The notes: generated by a model not told the origin, from the sequence alone. A stretch of DNA of 64,000 nt from Xanthomonas boreopolis (GCA_014654535.1 BNBA01000025.1:1-64000); one strand, 5' to 3'; positions 16,721 to 27,247 are shown, counted from the first letter of the stretch. Made by a program: numbers and translations.

Positions 16721-17227
16721 ATGCTTCACGATGAAGTAGTAGAGGCGGTTGCCATCGGCAACTTGAAGTCGATCGCGGAACAGCCCGCCATGGTCTCGAA
16801 CCTGGCGTTTTCCAACCTCACTGCCAACACCGATCTGGCCCAGAAGAGCGCCGTGTCCAACCAGCAGGCGATGAACGGGCTAGGCCTGTCCATCGTCGCC
16901 AAGGCGTCCAACACGGTGAGCAATCTCGGCCCGCTGGAAGCGCGGTCCGAGGTTGACGTCCTGACCAACAATGGCGTGGCCCAGGCCATCGCCGACCTCA
17001 AGTCGGCGATCGAAGCCTTCGCGGGTCCGCAAGGTGGGGACGGGCCGGTGGTCTGGAGCAAGGTGGTGAAAGCGCTGCTGAAGCTGGGCGTGTACCTGGA
17101 CGAGGCCGGTCACCTGATCGTCCCGAAGGGCGTACCTGTGATCCGGATTCCCGGCAATTTCACCAGAGAGGACGTGCGCGTCAGAGCCGACCAGAACGGT
17201 CTCGTCATCGAGATCAAGGCGTCCTGA
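16721..17227 (+). CDS. RebB-family R-body protein, copy 3, with C-terminal extension
   Basis: Residues 1-106 repeat copy 2 with few changes. The 168-residue product then adds about 60 residues (from about 113) that copy 2 lacks: KVVKALLKLGVYLDE, HLIVPKGVPVIRIPGNF and TREDVRVRADQNGLVIEIKAS. The last part looks like short beta-strands around an IPGNFTREDVRV segment, faintly like the end of an alpha-crystallin fold, but I would not call a domain. The extension may cap the ribbon, bind a partner or display a function on the polymer. GGAGAG precedes the ATG. Confidence 0.86.
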   Translation: MLHDEVVEAVAIGNLKSIAEQPAMVSNLAFSNLTANTDLAQKSAVSNQQAMNGLGLSIVAKASNTVSNLGPLEARSEVDVLTNNGVAQAIADLKSAIEAFAGPQGGDGPVVWSKVVKALLKLGVYLDEAGHLIVPKGVPVIRIPGNFTREDVRVRADQNGLVIEIKAS

Positions 17228-17292
17228 TCGCAACGCGGCAACAAAGGTGAGGCAGCCGGCAGGCCGCCTCACCTCTTCCAGGAGCAATCGAC

Positions 17293-17661
17293 ATGGGGAC
17301 CATCGAGATCGAGATCGAGGCGGGAAGTGGCGCCGGCAGCGCAGGCGTCGACATTCCGGCGATCGCGCTGACAAGCTTGCTCGAGGCGCAGCAGCCGGCT
17401 TCGCTCGTCAACCTGGCCTATTCCAACCTCGTTGCCAGCACCGGCCTTTCCCGGCAGAACGCCACCGCCAACCAGCAGGCCATGAACGGGCTCGCTCCGC
17501 CGATCGTCGCCCAGGCGGCCAATGGCGCAAGCCAACCCGGGCCGCTGCAGGCGCGTTCGGCGGTCGGTGTCCTGGCCGGCAACGGGTTGGCGCATGCCAT
17601 TGCCGACCTGAGAGCCGTCTTCGCCGTACTGGCGTCGCCCGACGATATCGCATCGCCATGA
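17293..17661 (+). CDS. RebB-family R-body protein, copy 4 (divergent)
   Basis: This 122-residue paralogue has an acidic/Gly-rich start (GTIEIEIEAGSGAGSAG), then the Reb core IPAIALTSLLEAQQPASLVNLAYSNLVAST, NATANQQAMNGLAPPIVAQAANG, and a final helix AHAIADLRAVFAVLAS. It keeps the NQQAMNGL signature of copies 2 and 3 but is clearly older in divergence. AGGAG lies 8 bases upstream of the ATG. Its stop overlaps the start of the next gene (ATGA), joining the Reb genes to the accessory genes in one transcript. Confidence 0.85.
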   Translation: MGTIEIEIEAGSGAGSAGVDIPAIALTSLLEAQQPASLVNLAYSNLVASTGLSRQNATANQQAMNGLAPPIVAQAANGASQPGPLQARSAVGVLAGNGLAHAIADLRAVFAVLASPDDIASP

Positions 17662-18023
17662 CGCCCGCCGAGGACGCCTCCGCGCCCGCGCCGTCGATGG
17701 AAGCCTACAACCGCGGGGTGTTGGCGCAGATCGAGGACCGGATCATGCAAGGACTGCGCGCTTCCATGCGGACCGCCGAGTACTGCGTGGTCCGCAACGC
17801 CACGACCGGCGTGTGCGCGGTCGTGGCCTCCGGCACCACCGGCGAGGACCCGCATCGCGTGTTCGGGCCAGCCGAATTCGCGGAGTGCCTGCACTACATC
17901 AATACCACCGTGGTTACGCGCATGGCGGAACAACCGGAGCGGCATCGCCGCCATCACGCTTCACGTCGCCCGCAACCGGATCCACCGTCTCCCTGCAACG
18001 CTCCGGAGAGGAACCAGGAATGA
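17658..18023 (+). CDS. R-body-locus hypothetical protein (121 aa)
   Basis: Not recognised. The 121-residue product has a short Ala/Pro-rich start, a helical segment (YNRGVLAQIEDRIMQGLRASMRTAEY), then a small strand-rich part (CVVRNATTGVCAVVASG) and CLHYINTTVVTRMAEQ. The tail is basic and His/Arg/Pro-rich (PERHRRHHASRRPQP). No membrane segment or signal peptide is seen. Both ends overlap neighbours by ATGA, so its synthesis is coupled to Reb copy 4 and to the 66-residue protein. It could be an R-body assembly factor; that is inference from position. Confidence 0.75.
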   Translation: MTPAEDASAPAPSMEAYNRGVLAQIEDRIMQGLRASMRTAEYCVVRNATTGVCAVVASGTTGEDPHRVFGPAEFAECLHYINTTVVTRMAEQPERHRRHHASRRPQPDPPSPCNAPERNQE

Positions 18024-18220
18024 GCCAGCCTGAAACGATCAAGCAACTCGCCAAGATCACCCAGGACATCGCCGACTCGATGACCAAGGTCGCCGTCAAC
18101 GTCGCGATGCTCGGCGTGCAGGGCGACGCCGACGAGCAGATGCGCACCATCACCGAGGAGAACAACAAGGTGCTCGATCGCATCCGCCAGCTCTACAACC
18201 TGCCGGCGCCGCCCCCATGA
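18020..18220 (+). CDS. R-body-locus small helical protein (66 aa)
   Basis: Not recognised. This 66-residue, almost entirely helical protein (QPETIKQLAKITQDIADSM, TKVAVNVAMLGVQGDADEQM, RTITEENNKVLDRIRQLYNL) looks like a short coiled-coil with heptad-like hydrophobics. It has no membrane segment. It starts in the stop codon of the preceding gene and its own stop overlaps the next start, so it is certainly part of the same translation-coupled string. Small helical proteins accompany Reb proteins elsewhere and may nucleate or regulate the polymer; that role here is a guess. Confidence 0.75.
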   Translation: MSQPETIKQLAKITQDIADSMTKVAVNVAMLGVQGDADEQMRTITEENNKVLDRIRQLYNLPAPPP

Positions 18221-18462
18221 GCGCGAGCGGACGGATCGTCGATATGCCGCTGGCCGCGGCCAATGCCTTGAATGCCAGCGCCCTGCCCAATGCGGAAGCG
18301 GCGTATCGCCTGATGATGCAGATCCTGCAGGACGGCCAGCAACCGCTGATCTTCGGCTCGCTCGCGCTCAGCGCCGCGGCGATCACGGAAGGGCTGGCCA
18401 GCTATGCCGCGACCATGGCGCTGTCGCCTGGCTCCGGGGGCGACCGTGGCGACGGCGAATGA
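18217..18462 (+). CDS. R-body-locus small protein (81 aa)
   Basis: Not recognised. The 81-residue product is Ala-rich and helical (LAAANALNASALPNAEAAYRLMMQIL), followed by GSLALSAAAITEGLASYAATMALS, a weakly hydrophobic helix, and a Gly/Asp tail. AAYRLMMQIL resembles the AVYRLMQQL at the end of the next protein, so the two may share a binding surface. The start overlaps the previous stop (ATGA) and the end overlaps the next gene by about 17 bases. Confidence 0.7.
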   Translation: MSASGRIVDMPLAAANALNASALPNAEAAYRLMMQILQDGQQPLIFGSLALSAAAITEGLASYAATMALSPGSGGDRGDGE

Positions 18463-19126
18463 ACCACGCCCGCTGCCGGCGCGGATCGTGGTGGCGGCGT
18501 TCCAGGACGCAGGGCCCACCCAGGGCGACGCCGGCGACGGCGAGGGCGATTTCTTCCTCGTCCAGGCCGCCAGTCCCGACGTCCGCCTGGCCGCACCCGA
18601 CCAGGACTGGCTGCAGTTGCAGTCACCGGTTTCCCTCGCCCCCACCCTCAGCCGGATAGGCTTCAGCGCTGTCGACAACGCCGGAGCCGCACGTAGCGCC
18701 TCCGTTCCGCTGGAGGTATGCGGCAGGTCCTATCGCGTGGAGTTCGTGCAACAGTCCGGCGAGCTGGTGCAGATGCAACTGGCACGGACGCTCAATTCGC
18801 CGCTCAACCTCGATTGCCTGATCGCCGTCTGCTACGTCGCCGGCCTTATCGAGAAGCTGTCGCCGCCGCTCGAGGTGATCGCCCTGTCGATCGCGATCCT
18901 GGCGATCGTCGCTCTGGCCTTGACCGTCGCGATCGCACGGCACGCCTTCGTGCGCGTCCCAGAGCCCAGGCCGCAGTCCGTGGATACAGGCGGCGTCCCC
19001 ATCGTCGTCGTACCCGGCTTCCCGTCGCCCGCGCTTCCTCTCAAGTCCTTGCGCGCCGAGGACCAGACCATCGCCCTGCAGGCGGCCAGGGCGGTCTATC
19101 GCTTGATGCAACAGCTGGAGGAATGA
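18446..19126 (+). CDS. R-body-locus protein with one membrane helix (226 aa)
   Basis: Not recognised. The GTG at 18446 gives 226 residues and has GGGGG upstream; an earlier in-frame ATG would overlap the preceding gene far more. Residues about 1-120 look like a beta-rich soluble part (RIVVAAFQDAG, RSYRVEFVQQSGELVQMQL). One strong membrane helix follows (EVIALSIAILAIVALALTVA), then a Pro-rich stretch and a final helix AARAVYRLMQQLEE. It is the only clear membrane protein in the locus, so it may anchor or signal for the R-body system. It overlaps the upstream gene; a 68-bp gap precedes the hydrolase gene. Confidence 0.75.
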   Translation: MATANEPRPLPARIVVAAFQDAGPTQGDAGDGEGDFFLVQAASPDVRLAAPDQDWLQLQSPVSLAPTLSRIGFSAVDNAGAARSASVPLEVCGRSYRVEFVQQSGELVQMQLARTLNSPLNLDCLIAVCYVAGLIEKLSPPLEVIALSIAILAIVALALTVAIARHAFVRVPEPRPQSVDTGGVPIVVVPGFPSPALPLKSLRAEDQTIALQAARAVYRLMQQLEE

Positions 19127-19194
19127 CCGCCGCCATTCCCGCGGGCTCGTCCCCGCATTGCCCAACGCCGATACCGCACTCCAGGAGGATCACG

Positions 19195-20280
19195 ATGAAC
19201 GCGAAGAATCCGTCGATGGACGACATCGAGTACACCTCGCTGTTGCCCCTGAGCTACATGGTGCCCACGTTTTATCCCACGCTGCCGGGCGTGCCGCAGG
19301 CGGTCGGCGGCGCGCCCCAGGTCCGGCTTGCCGATCCCGATCTGCAGGCCCGGGCGCAGCGCCTGATCAACGTGCTCTACCTGGCCGCCACCGAGTTCAA
19401 GGACCTGGACGGCATGAACGATCCCGAGGCGCTGAAGGTCTTCATCGCGCCGGAGTTCTACTTCCGCAAGGCCTCCGAGCAGGAGGCGGAACAGGGGCGA
19501 TTCCTGCGCAGCACGAGCTTCGGCTCCTATCCCGAGAGCGCGCGCTTCGTGCTGGCCGAGGCGCTCCACGAAGCCATCCATCAATCGCCCCTGTTCAAGG
19601 ATTGGGTCGTCGTGGCGGGAACCATCTGTTCCCAGCTCCCCCGCAACCCACCGCACAGGCTCAACCTGCTCAACACCGCATTGATGCTGCGCGGCCGGCG
19701 CGGCGCGATGGACGCCAGCATGCCCTACATGCTCATGGAGAAGCACTACATCTCCAACATCGATGGCCCGCCCCAGAACTGGCATGCCAATCTCGATCCC
19801 ACGACCACCTACAGCTTCCGCCTCAACCCGGACCAGGAACTGGACAACCTGATCTTCTGGGACGGGATGGCCGTGGGCCTGGAAGTCTGCCTCGACCACA
19901 GCATGCAGGTGGTGGCCAACGCGATGAACGTGATGAACCAATCGCTGGGCACCACGCCCAACGCCCTGGACCTGCAATTGGTCACGTCCTGCGGCATGTC
20001 CATCGTCAACCAGGCAGTGGCGGTCTCCGATGGGTCTCTGGTGATGCTGACCGACGGCATGTCGCATTACCTCGACCGGCTTCCCGAGCCGGTCTTCCAG
20101 ATCGGGCGCTACGATGCGGCGGCGGGCCGGGTCGACCAGTTGGACACCCGGAACTTCGAATTCCTCGAACTGCCGAGGACGCAGGACTACCAAGTGGAAT
20201 ACTTCGGCGGCCGATACAACCGGCTGGGGCGACGCCAGGGTGTCTGGCGCGGCGAAGCACTGCCCCTCTCGCGAGGATAG
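19195..20280 (+). CDS. Nitrilase-superfamily (carbon-nitrogen hydrolase-like) protein of the R-body locus
   Basis: The 361-residue protein shows the three catalytic positions of the nitrilase fold, each at the end of a predicted strand: E87 in VFIAPEFYFRK, K183 in EKHYISNID and C232 in VGLEVCLDHS. WVVVAGTICSQ (about 137-147) matches the core strand that precedes the Lys region. Family enzymes attack amide or nitrile C-N bonds; the substrate here is unknown. Spacing between the catalytic residues is wider than in typical nitrilases, and the N- and C-terminal parts are unusual, so it is a divergent branch. A strong AGGAGG precedes the ATG. It closes the Reb operon. Confidence 0.8.
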   Translation: MNAKNPSMDDIEYTSLLPLSYMVPTFYPTLPGVPQAVGGAPQVRLADPDLQARAQRLINVLYLAATEFKDLDGMNDPEALKVFIAPEFYFRKASEQEAEQGRFLRSTSFGSYPESARFVLAEALHEAIHQSPLFKDWVVVAGTICSQLPRNPPHRLNLLNTALMLRGRRGAMDASMPYMLMEKHYISNIDGPPQNWHANLDPTTTYSFRLNPDQELDNLIFWDGMAVGLEVCLDHSMQVVANAMNVMNQSLGTTPNALDLQLVTSCGMSIVNQAVAVSDGSLVMLTDGMSHYLDRLPEPVFQIGRYDAAAGRVDQLDTRNFEFLELPRTQDYQVEYFGGRYNRLGRRQGVWRGEALPLSRG

Positions 20281-20395
20281 GAATGGCGCACCGCGCGAGA
20301 GAGCCCGGCAGGTCCGACGGCCGCCCCTGCAACGAGGCCCAGGACGAAGCTCGGATGCCGCCGCAGGAAACGCGGCGCGGCGGCATCCGCTCCGC

Positions 20396-21943
20396 TCAGA
20401 GGTAACCGCGCTCCCACGGGCCTTCGATCGCGAAGGTGATGCCCGGCGTCTGCAGGTTGACGAACAGGGTCCGCCCTTCCGGGCTCCAGCAGGCGCCGCA
20501 GAATTCGCTCTCGCGGTAATCGCCCTCGCCGATCGCCTTGCCGGCGCCAGCGATCTGGGTGGAGGTGAGTTCGACGTTGTTCTTCAGCAGGTGGAAGGCC
20601 TGCCCGGTGCGGGTCAGGCCGACCAGGCGCGTGCCCGGCCCGTACCGGTCCGGGCTGCCCGAAGGCGCCGCGTCCGGATCCTCGCAGAGCACCACGCCGC
20701 CGCGCGGGCTCACGGTGATGTTGTCCGGATTGTGCGCGGCCAGCTGGTTGCCGCTGACGAACAGCGCGCGCAACCGCTGGCTCGCCAGGTCGAGCACCCA
20801 CACCGCGCCGTAGCCGCGGCCGCGGCGCCCGTTGCCGTCGATGCCGGTGCTGGTGTCCACGATGAAGACCCGCCCATCGGCGTAGAAGATGCCCTCGCCC
20901 CGGCTCATGCGCAGCCCGCCTTCGCTCCAGGCTTGCGCGAAGGGGCCGCTGAGGGTGCTGCCGGGATCGACGTCGGGGAAATCGCCGGGAGCGGCGACGG
21001 TGTCCAGGTCCGGATCGGGGATGTCGAACCATTCCAGCTGGTATTCGTCGCCGATCCCGGCCACGACCAGGTCGGCATTGCGCCGCCCGCGCACGCGCGC
21101 CGCCTGCAGGCGCCCGCCGTTCTCCAGCGCGCCGGCGCGGCGCGAGCGATCGTGCGGAATGAAGCGGTACAGGCCGGCCTTGTTGCGGTCGTCCTCGGTG
21201 AGATAGATGTAGCCCGTGCGCGGGTCCACCGCGACCGCCTCGTGGCTGAAGCGGCCCATGTCCACCAGCGGCCGGCCCGTGGTGCGCCCGGCGTCCGGGT
21301 GCACCTCGAACACGTAGCCGTGCCTGCGCCCGGTCGAGGACTGGGCGTCGGTCTTGATTTCCTCGCAGCTGAGCCAGGTGCCCCAGGGCGTGCGTCCGCC
21401 CGCGCAGTTGACCAGCGTGCCGGCCAGGCTGGCCTCGGCGCCGAGCCATTCGCCGTTGCGGAAGCGCAGCGTGGTGGTGCCGCCGCCGGCGCGCGCGCCA
21501 TTGGCGTCGAGCGTGCCGGTGTCGTAGGTGCCGGGCGCGCGGAACGGCGCCTGGTCGGTGCCGATTTCATGATTGCGGATCAGCACCAGCTCCGGACCGC
21601 GGCCGCGGCCGCCGTGGCCTTCGCGCTCGCCGCGCAGCATCACCGCCATGCCGTCGTGGCGCGAGGGCACCGCCTGGCCATCCGCCATGCGGTCGCCGGT
21701 CCAGGCGAAGGAGCTGTAGCTGAAACCCGGCGGCAACAGCAGCAACGGCAACCCGGTGCTGCGATCGAGCGCCGGCGCGAGATCGCCGTACGGGCTGGGA
21801 ATCGGCTCGAGCCGGGTCCTGGGATCGGCCGCGGCCTGCGCCTGGCGGGAATACAACGCACCGAGGCTGGCGATGGTGCCCATGGCCATGGCGGCGGCCC
21901 CTTGCTTGAGCACCTGGCGACGAGAGCGACTGAACGTGTTCAT
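20396..21943 (-). CDS. PhoX-family (DUF839) exported alkaline phosphatase-like protein
   Basis: This 515-residue protein begins with a twin-arginine signal (RSRRQVLKQGAAAMAMGTIASLG ... AQA), so it is exported folded by Tat. The mature part has DUF839/PhoX features: ELVLIRNHEIG, TWLSCEEIKTD, GRFSHEAVAVDPRTGYIYLTEDD, HNPDNITVSPRGGVVLCEDPD and EFCGACWSPEGRTLFVNLQTPG. In PhoX these regions form a calcium/iron-binding beta-propeller that releases phosphate from esters. Activity on phosphate is inferred from the family. The gene stands alone, convergent with the R-body operon. Confidence 0.92.
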   Translation of the reverse strand: MNTFSRSRRQVLKQGAAAMAMGTIASLGALYSRQAQAAADPRTRLEPIPSPYGDLAPALDRSTGLPLLLLPPGFSYSSFAWTGDRMADGQAVPSRHDGMAVMLRGEREGHGGRGRGPELVLIRNHEIGTDQAPFRAPGTYDTGTLDANGARAGGGTTTLRFRNGEWLGAEASLAGTLVNCAGGRTPWGTWLSCEEIKTDAQSSTGRRHGYVFEVHPDAGRTTGRPLVDMGRFSHEAVAVDPRTGYIYLTEDDRNKAGLYRFIPHDRSRRAGALENGGRLQAARVRGRRNADLVVAGIGDEYQLEWFDIPDPDLDTVAAPGDFPDVDPGSTLSGPFAQAWSEGGLRMSRGEGIFYADGRVFIVDTSTGIDGNGRRGRGYGAVWVLDLASQRLRALFVSGNQLAAHNPDNITVSPRGGVVLCEDPDAAPSGSPDRYGPGTRLVGLTRTGQAFHLLKNNVELTSTQIAGAGKAIGEGDYRESEFCGACWSPEGRTLFVNLQTPGITFAIEGPWERGYL

Positions 21944-22033
21944 GCGCGACTCCTGGCTGGGATGCTTCCAAGCTAGAAGCGCGCGATAACGGCCGTATGA
22001 CAGCAGGCGGACGGAGCGGCCGCCCGGGCCGGT

Positions 22034-22441
22034 TCAGCTGGCGCGCGACGCCTCGCTGCGCATCTGCGCCGAGAGCTGCCGCTTGAACTGCTCGAACTCC
22101 ATGCCCAGCGCCTTCGCCTCGGCGTGCGCGGCGTCCTTCAGCGCGTCGGAATAGGCCAGCCGCACCGGCGTGCCCTGCCGCTCGTGCAGCTCGCCGGCCT
22201 GCATGATCAGCGCCAGCACCTGCGCGGCGCTCTCCGACTCGCCGGCGATGCGGCCGTCCATGCCCAGCACCCACAGGCCATCGCGGCGCACGATGCCGGC
22301 CAGCAGCTTGCGGCTCTGGTCGCGCAGCTCGGCATGCGGCTCGATCGGCGAAGCCGGTACCGCGTTGGCCTCGGCCTGGCGGCGGGCCCGTTCGACCTGC
22401 TTCTTGCGCGCCTCGCGGCGCGCCTTGGATCCGATCGACAT
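22034..22441 (-). CDS. Conserved hypothetical protein (135 aa)
   Basis: Not assigned to a functional family. It begins with a very basic helix (IGSKARREARKKQVERARRQAE), then a compact region DQSRKLLAGIVRRDGLWVLGMDGRIAGESESAAQVLALIMQ, and ends in a helix with FEQFKRQLSAQM. No signal peptide or membrane segment is seen. It is probably a small cytoplasmic protein. It lies 27 bp downstream of the Bcr/CflA exporter gene on the same strand, so the two may be co-transcribed. Confidence 0.8.
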   Translation of the reverse strand: MSIGSKARREARKKQVERARRQAEANAVPASPIEPHAELRDQSRKLLAGIVRRDGLWVLGMDGRIAGESESAAQVLALIMQAGELHERQGTPVRLAYSDALKDAAHAEAKALGMEFEQFKRQLSAQMRSEASRAS

Positions 22442-22468
22442 TCGATGTTCCTCGAAGAAAACGTGGAT

Positions 22469-23710
22469 TCAACCCTGCCCGGCCGACGCGGCCATGCGCG
22501 CCTCGCGCAGCTGGCGCCGGCACACCCGCCGGTCCCAGCGCCAGAATAGCCAGCCGCTCAGGAAGAAGCCCGCCGCGCCCAGCGCCAAGTGCACCGGCTT
22601 GTCGCTCAGCAGCGGCGAGAGCACGCCGGCGACCACGGTGTTGACCATCAGCTGGGTGAACGCCTGCAGCGACGAGGCCAGGCCGCGCTGGGCCGGGTAC
22701 ATGTCCAGCACCGCCAGCGACAGGATCGGGAAGATCAGCGCCATGCCCAGGCCGCCGACGAAGATCGGCAGCACCGCCCAGGGCAGCGCGATCTGTTCCA
22801 CCGCGAAGTTGTAGCCGAGGTTGCCCAGCGCCGACAGGCCGCAGCAGATGAAGCCGATGCGCACCTGGCTGCGCGCATGCAGCTTGCCGGCCATGCGCCC
22901 GGACAGGAACGCGCCCAGGGTCAGGCCGCCGATGGTGGGCAGGAACAGCCAGGCGAAATCGCCCTCGCCCAGGTGCAGGTGCTGCATCACGAACACCGGC
23001 GCGGAGGCGATGTAGAGGAAGATGCCGGCGAAGTTCAGCGCGCCCGCCGCCGCCAGCCGCTGGAAGCGCGGATTGAAGCCGATCGTCAGGTAGTCGCGCA
23101 GCAACGGCCCCGGCTTCAGTCCGCGCCGCGCCTGCACCGGATGGGTTTCGGGCAGCCATGCCAGGGTCGCCAGCAGCAGCAGGCCCGAGAACGCGACCAG
23201 GAACCAGAAGATCAGCGGCCAGCCCGCGCCGACCGCGAGCAGCCAGCCGCCGATGATCGGCGCGATCGCCGGGGCGATGCCGAAGATCATCGACACCTGG
23301 CTCATCAGCCGCTGCGCGTCGTGGCCCTCGTACAGGTCGCGGATCACCGCGCGGCCGACGATCATGCCCACGCCGGCCGAGACGCCCTGCAGGGCGCGGA
23401 ACGCCAGCAGCGTGCCGAGGTCGCGCGCCAGCGCGCAGCCGGCCGAGGCGGCGATGAACATCACCAGCCCGCCGACGATCACCCGCTTGCGGCCCCACGC
23501 GTCCGACAGCGGGCCGTGCACCACGCTCATCAGGCCGTAGAACAGCAGGTAGACGCTGATGGTCTGCTGGATCGCCACCTGGTCAACGCCCAGCCGGTGC
23601 CCGAGCTGCGGGAACGCGGGGAAGATCATGTCGATCGAGAACGGGCCGAACATCGCCAACCCGGCGAGCAACAGTGCCAGGCGGTGGGTGGAGGGCGTGG
23701 ATGCGGTCAT
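22469..23710 (-). CDS. Bcr/CflA-family drug-resistance MFS transporter
   Basis: This 413-residue transporter has twelve predicted membrane helices. The Bcr/CflA start pattern is ALLLAGLAMFGPFSIDMIFPAFPQL, motif A lies between helices 2 and 3 (GPLSDAWGRKRVIVGG), and motif C-like GVSAGVGMIVGRAVIRDLY follows. The family exports bicyclomycin, sulfonamides, chloramphenicol and other small molecules by proton antiport; the substrate here is unknown. Start ATG at 23710. It diverges from the glycine riboswitch/gcvP unit. Confidence 0.94.
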   Translation of the reverse strand: MTASTPSTHRLALLLAGLAMFGPFSIDMIFPAFPQLGHRLGVDQVAIQQTISVYLLFYGLMSVVHGPLSDAWGRKRVIVGGLVMFIAASAGCALARDLGTLLAFRALQGVSAGVGMIVGRAVIRDLYEGHDAQRLMSQVSMIFGIAPAIAPIIGGWLLAVGAGWPLIFWFLVAFSGLLLLATLAWLPETHPVQARRGLKPGPLLRDYLTIGFNPRFQRLAAAGALNFAGIFLYIASAPVFVMQHLHLGEGDFAWLFLPTIGGLTLGAFLSGRMAGKLHARSQVRIGFICCGLSALGNLGYNFAVEQIALPWAVLPIFVGGLGMALIFPILSLAVLDMYPAQRGLASSLQAFTQLMVNTVVAGVLSPLLSDKPVHLALGAAGFFLSGWLFWRWDRRVCRRQLREARMAASAGQG

Positions 23711-23884
23711 GCCGGGGTCCGGGAACAGGCGTCGGAGGACGCATTCAGGCACCGGCCCCGAGCGGGGGCGGTGCCTGCGGAGAAAAAAAGGATGGCGCAC
23801 ATGATAGCCGGCCGTCCCGCCTGCCGCTGAACGCGCCGTCACGCGGCCGTGCCGGGGCGGGCAAACCGCTATAATCGCCCCGCT

Positions 23885-24067
23885 ACATGGTGGGAGAAGC
23901 GGCCACCGCCGCTGCCGAAGGCGCAACGCCCGTAATCGCTCAGGCCCGATACCACCCGCAACAAAACTCTGGAGAGACCGGTTAGATCCGGCGCCGAAGG
24001 GGCACCAGACGCAGGCAGGCCACGCCGCGCCGCGTCTCCAAACTCTCAGGCAAAAGGACAGAGGGGC
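23885..24067 (+). ncRNA. Tandem glycine riboswitch upstream of gcvP
   Basis: Two glycine aptamers are visible. Aptamer 1 (about 23887-23957) has GGGAGA, GCCGAAGGCGCAACGC and CTCAGGC closed by a GGTGGG/CCACCC pairing. Aptamer 2 (about 23964-24066) has CTCTGGAGAGACCGG, CGCCGAAGGGGCACCA and CTCTCAGGCAAAAGGACAG closed by CTCT/AGAG. A short linker joins them. Glycine binding normally turns on glycine-cleavage genes, which agrees with gcvP 163 bp downstream. Aptamer 2 has a long GC-rich P3-side arm. Confidence 0.95.
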
Positions 24068-24089
24068 ACGACCGGAAGCCTGCATGCCT

Positions 24090-24185
24090 CCGTTCGTCGT
24101 TCCCGCGGGAGCGGGAACCCAGGGGCGCGTCGCGCGCGAAAAGCGACGTCCATGGATTCCCGCCTGCGCGGGAGCGGCGACCGGA
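24090..24185. repeat. Palindromic repeat elements between riboswitch and gcvP
   Basis: GTTCCCGC-GGGA-GCGGGAAC (24099-24118) is a perfect 8-bp stem, and TTCCCGCCTGCGCGGGAG (about 24156-24173) is a second, both of a common xanthomonad type. They stand between aptamer 2 and the ATG of gcvP, where an expression platform or terminator would act. They may have replaced or extended that platform. Confidence 0.65.
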
Positions 24186-24229
24186 AGCGGGGCCTTCGCG
24201 TTCCCCTCTGCCCTGACGGAAACTTCTCC

Positions 24230-27094
<2,865 letters not shown>

Positions 27095-27116
27095 GCCTCC
27101 CGTACCCGGCAGGACG

Positions 27117-27141
27117 ACGGCCCGCTTTGCGGGCCGTTGTC
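27117..27141 (+). terminator. Rho-independent terminator of gcvP
   Basis: ACGGCCCGC-TTT-GCGGGCCGT (27117-27137) forms a perfect 9-bp stem followed by TGTCGTTT. It begins 22 bases after the gcvP stop. Confidence 0.75.
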
Positions 27142-27173
27142 GTTTGGGGCGGAGTCTCCGCTATCGGCGTTTC

Positions 27174-27220
27174 GTGGGAGCGACTCTGGATGGCCTCGGG
27201 CCATCCAGAGTCGCTCCCAC
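27174..27220. repeat. Perfect 22-bp hairpin REP element
   Basis: The left arm starts GTGGGAGCGACTCTGG, the loop is TCG (27196-27198), and the right arm ends CCAGAGTCGCTCCCAC. Both 22-base arms match exactly. It sits between convergent gcvP and the AraC-type gene and belongs to the GTGGGAGCG repeat family also seen at 12168 and 28176. Confidence 0.85.
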
Positions 27221-27247
27221 ATGGGGACACGGGGCGGTGGGGACGGG

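Noticed and set aside
16365-17227. Reb copies 2 and 3 as an assembly duplication
   Set aside because: They differ by many scattered substitutions, have different ribosome-binding sites, and only one has the C-terminal extension, so both are real.
15787-20280. Prophage or pyocin-type tail module
   Set aside because: No tail, sheath, baseplate, lysis or integrase gene is seen. The small paralogues match the Reb pattern instead.
23885-24067. Riboswitch controlling the divergent MFS transporter
   Set aside because: The aptamer motifs read on the plus strand, toward gcvP, and glycine control of gcvP is the established pairing.
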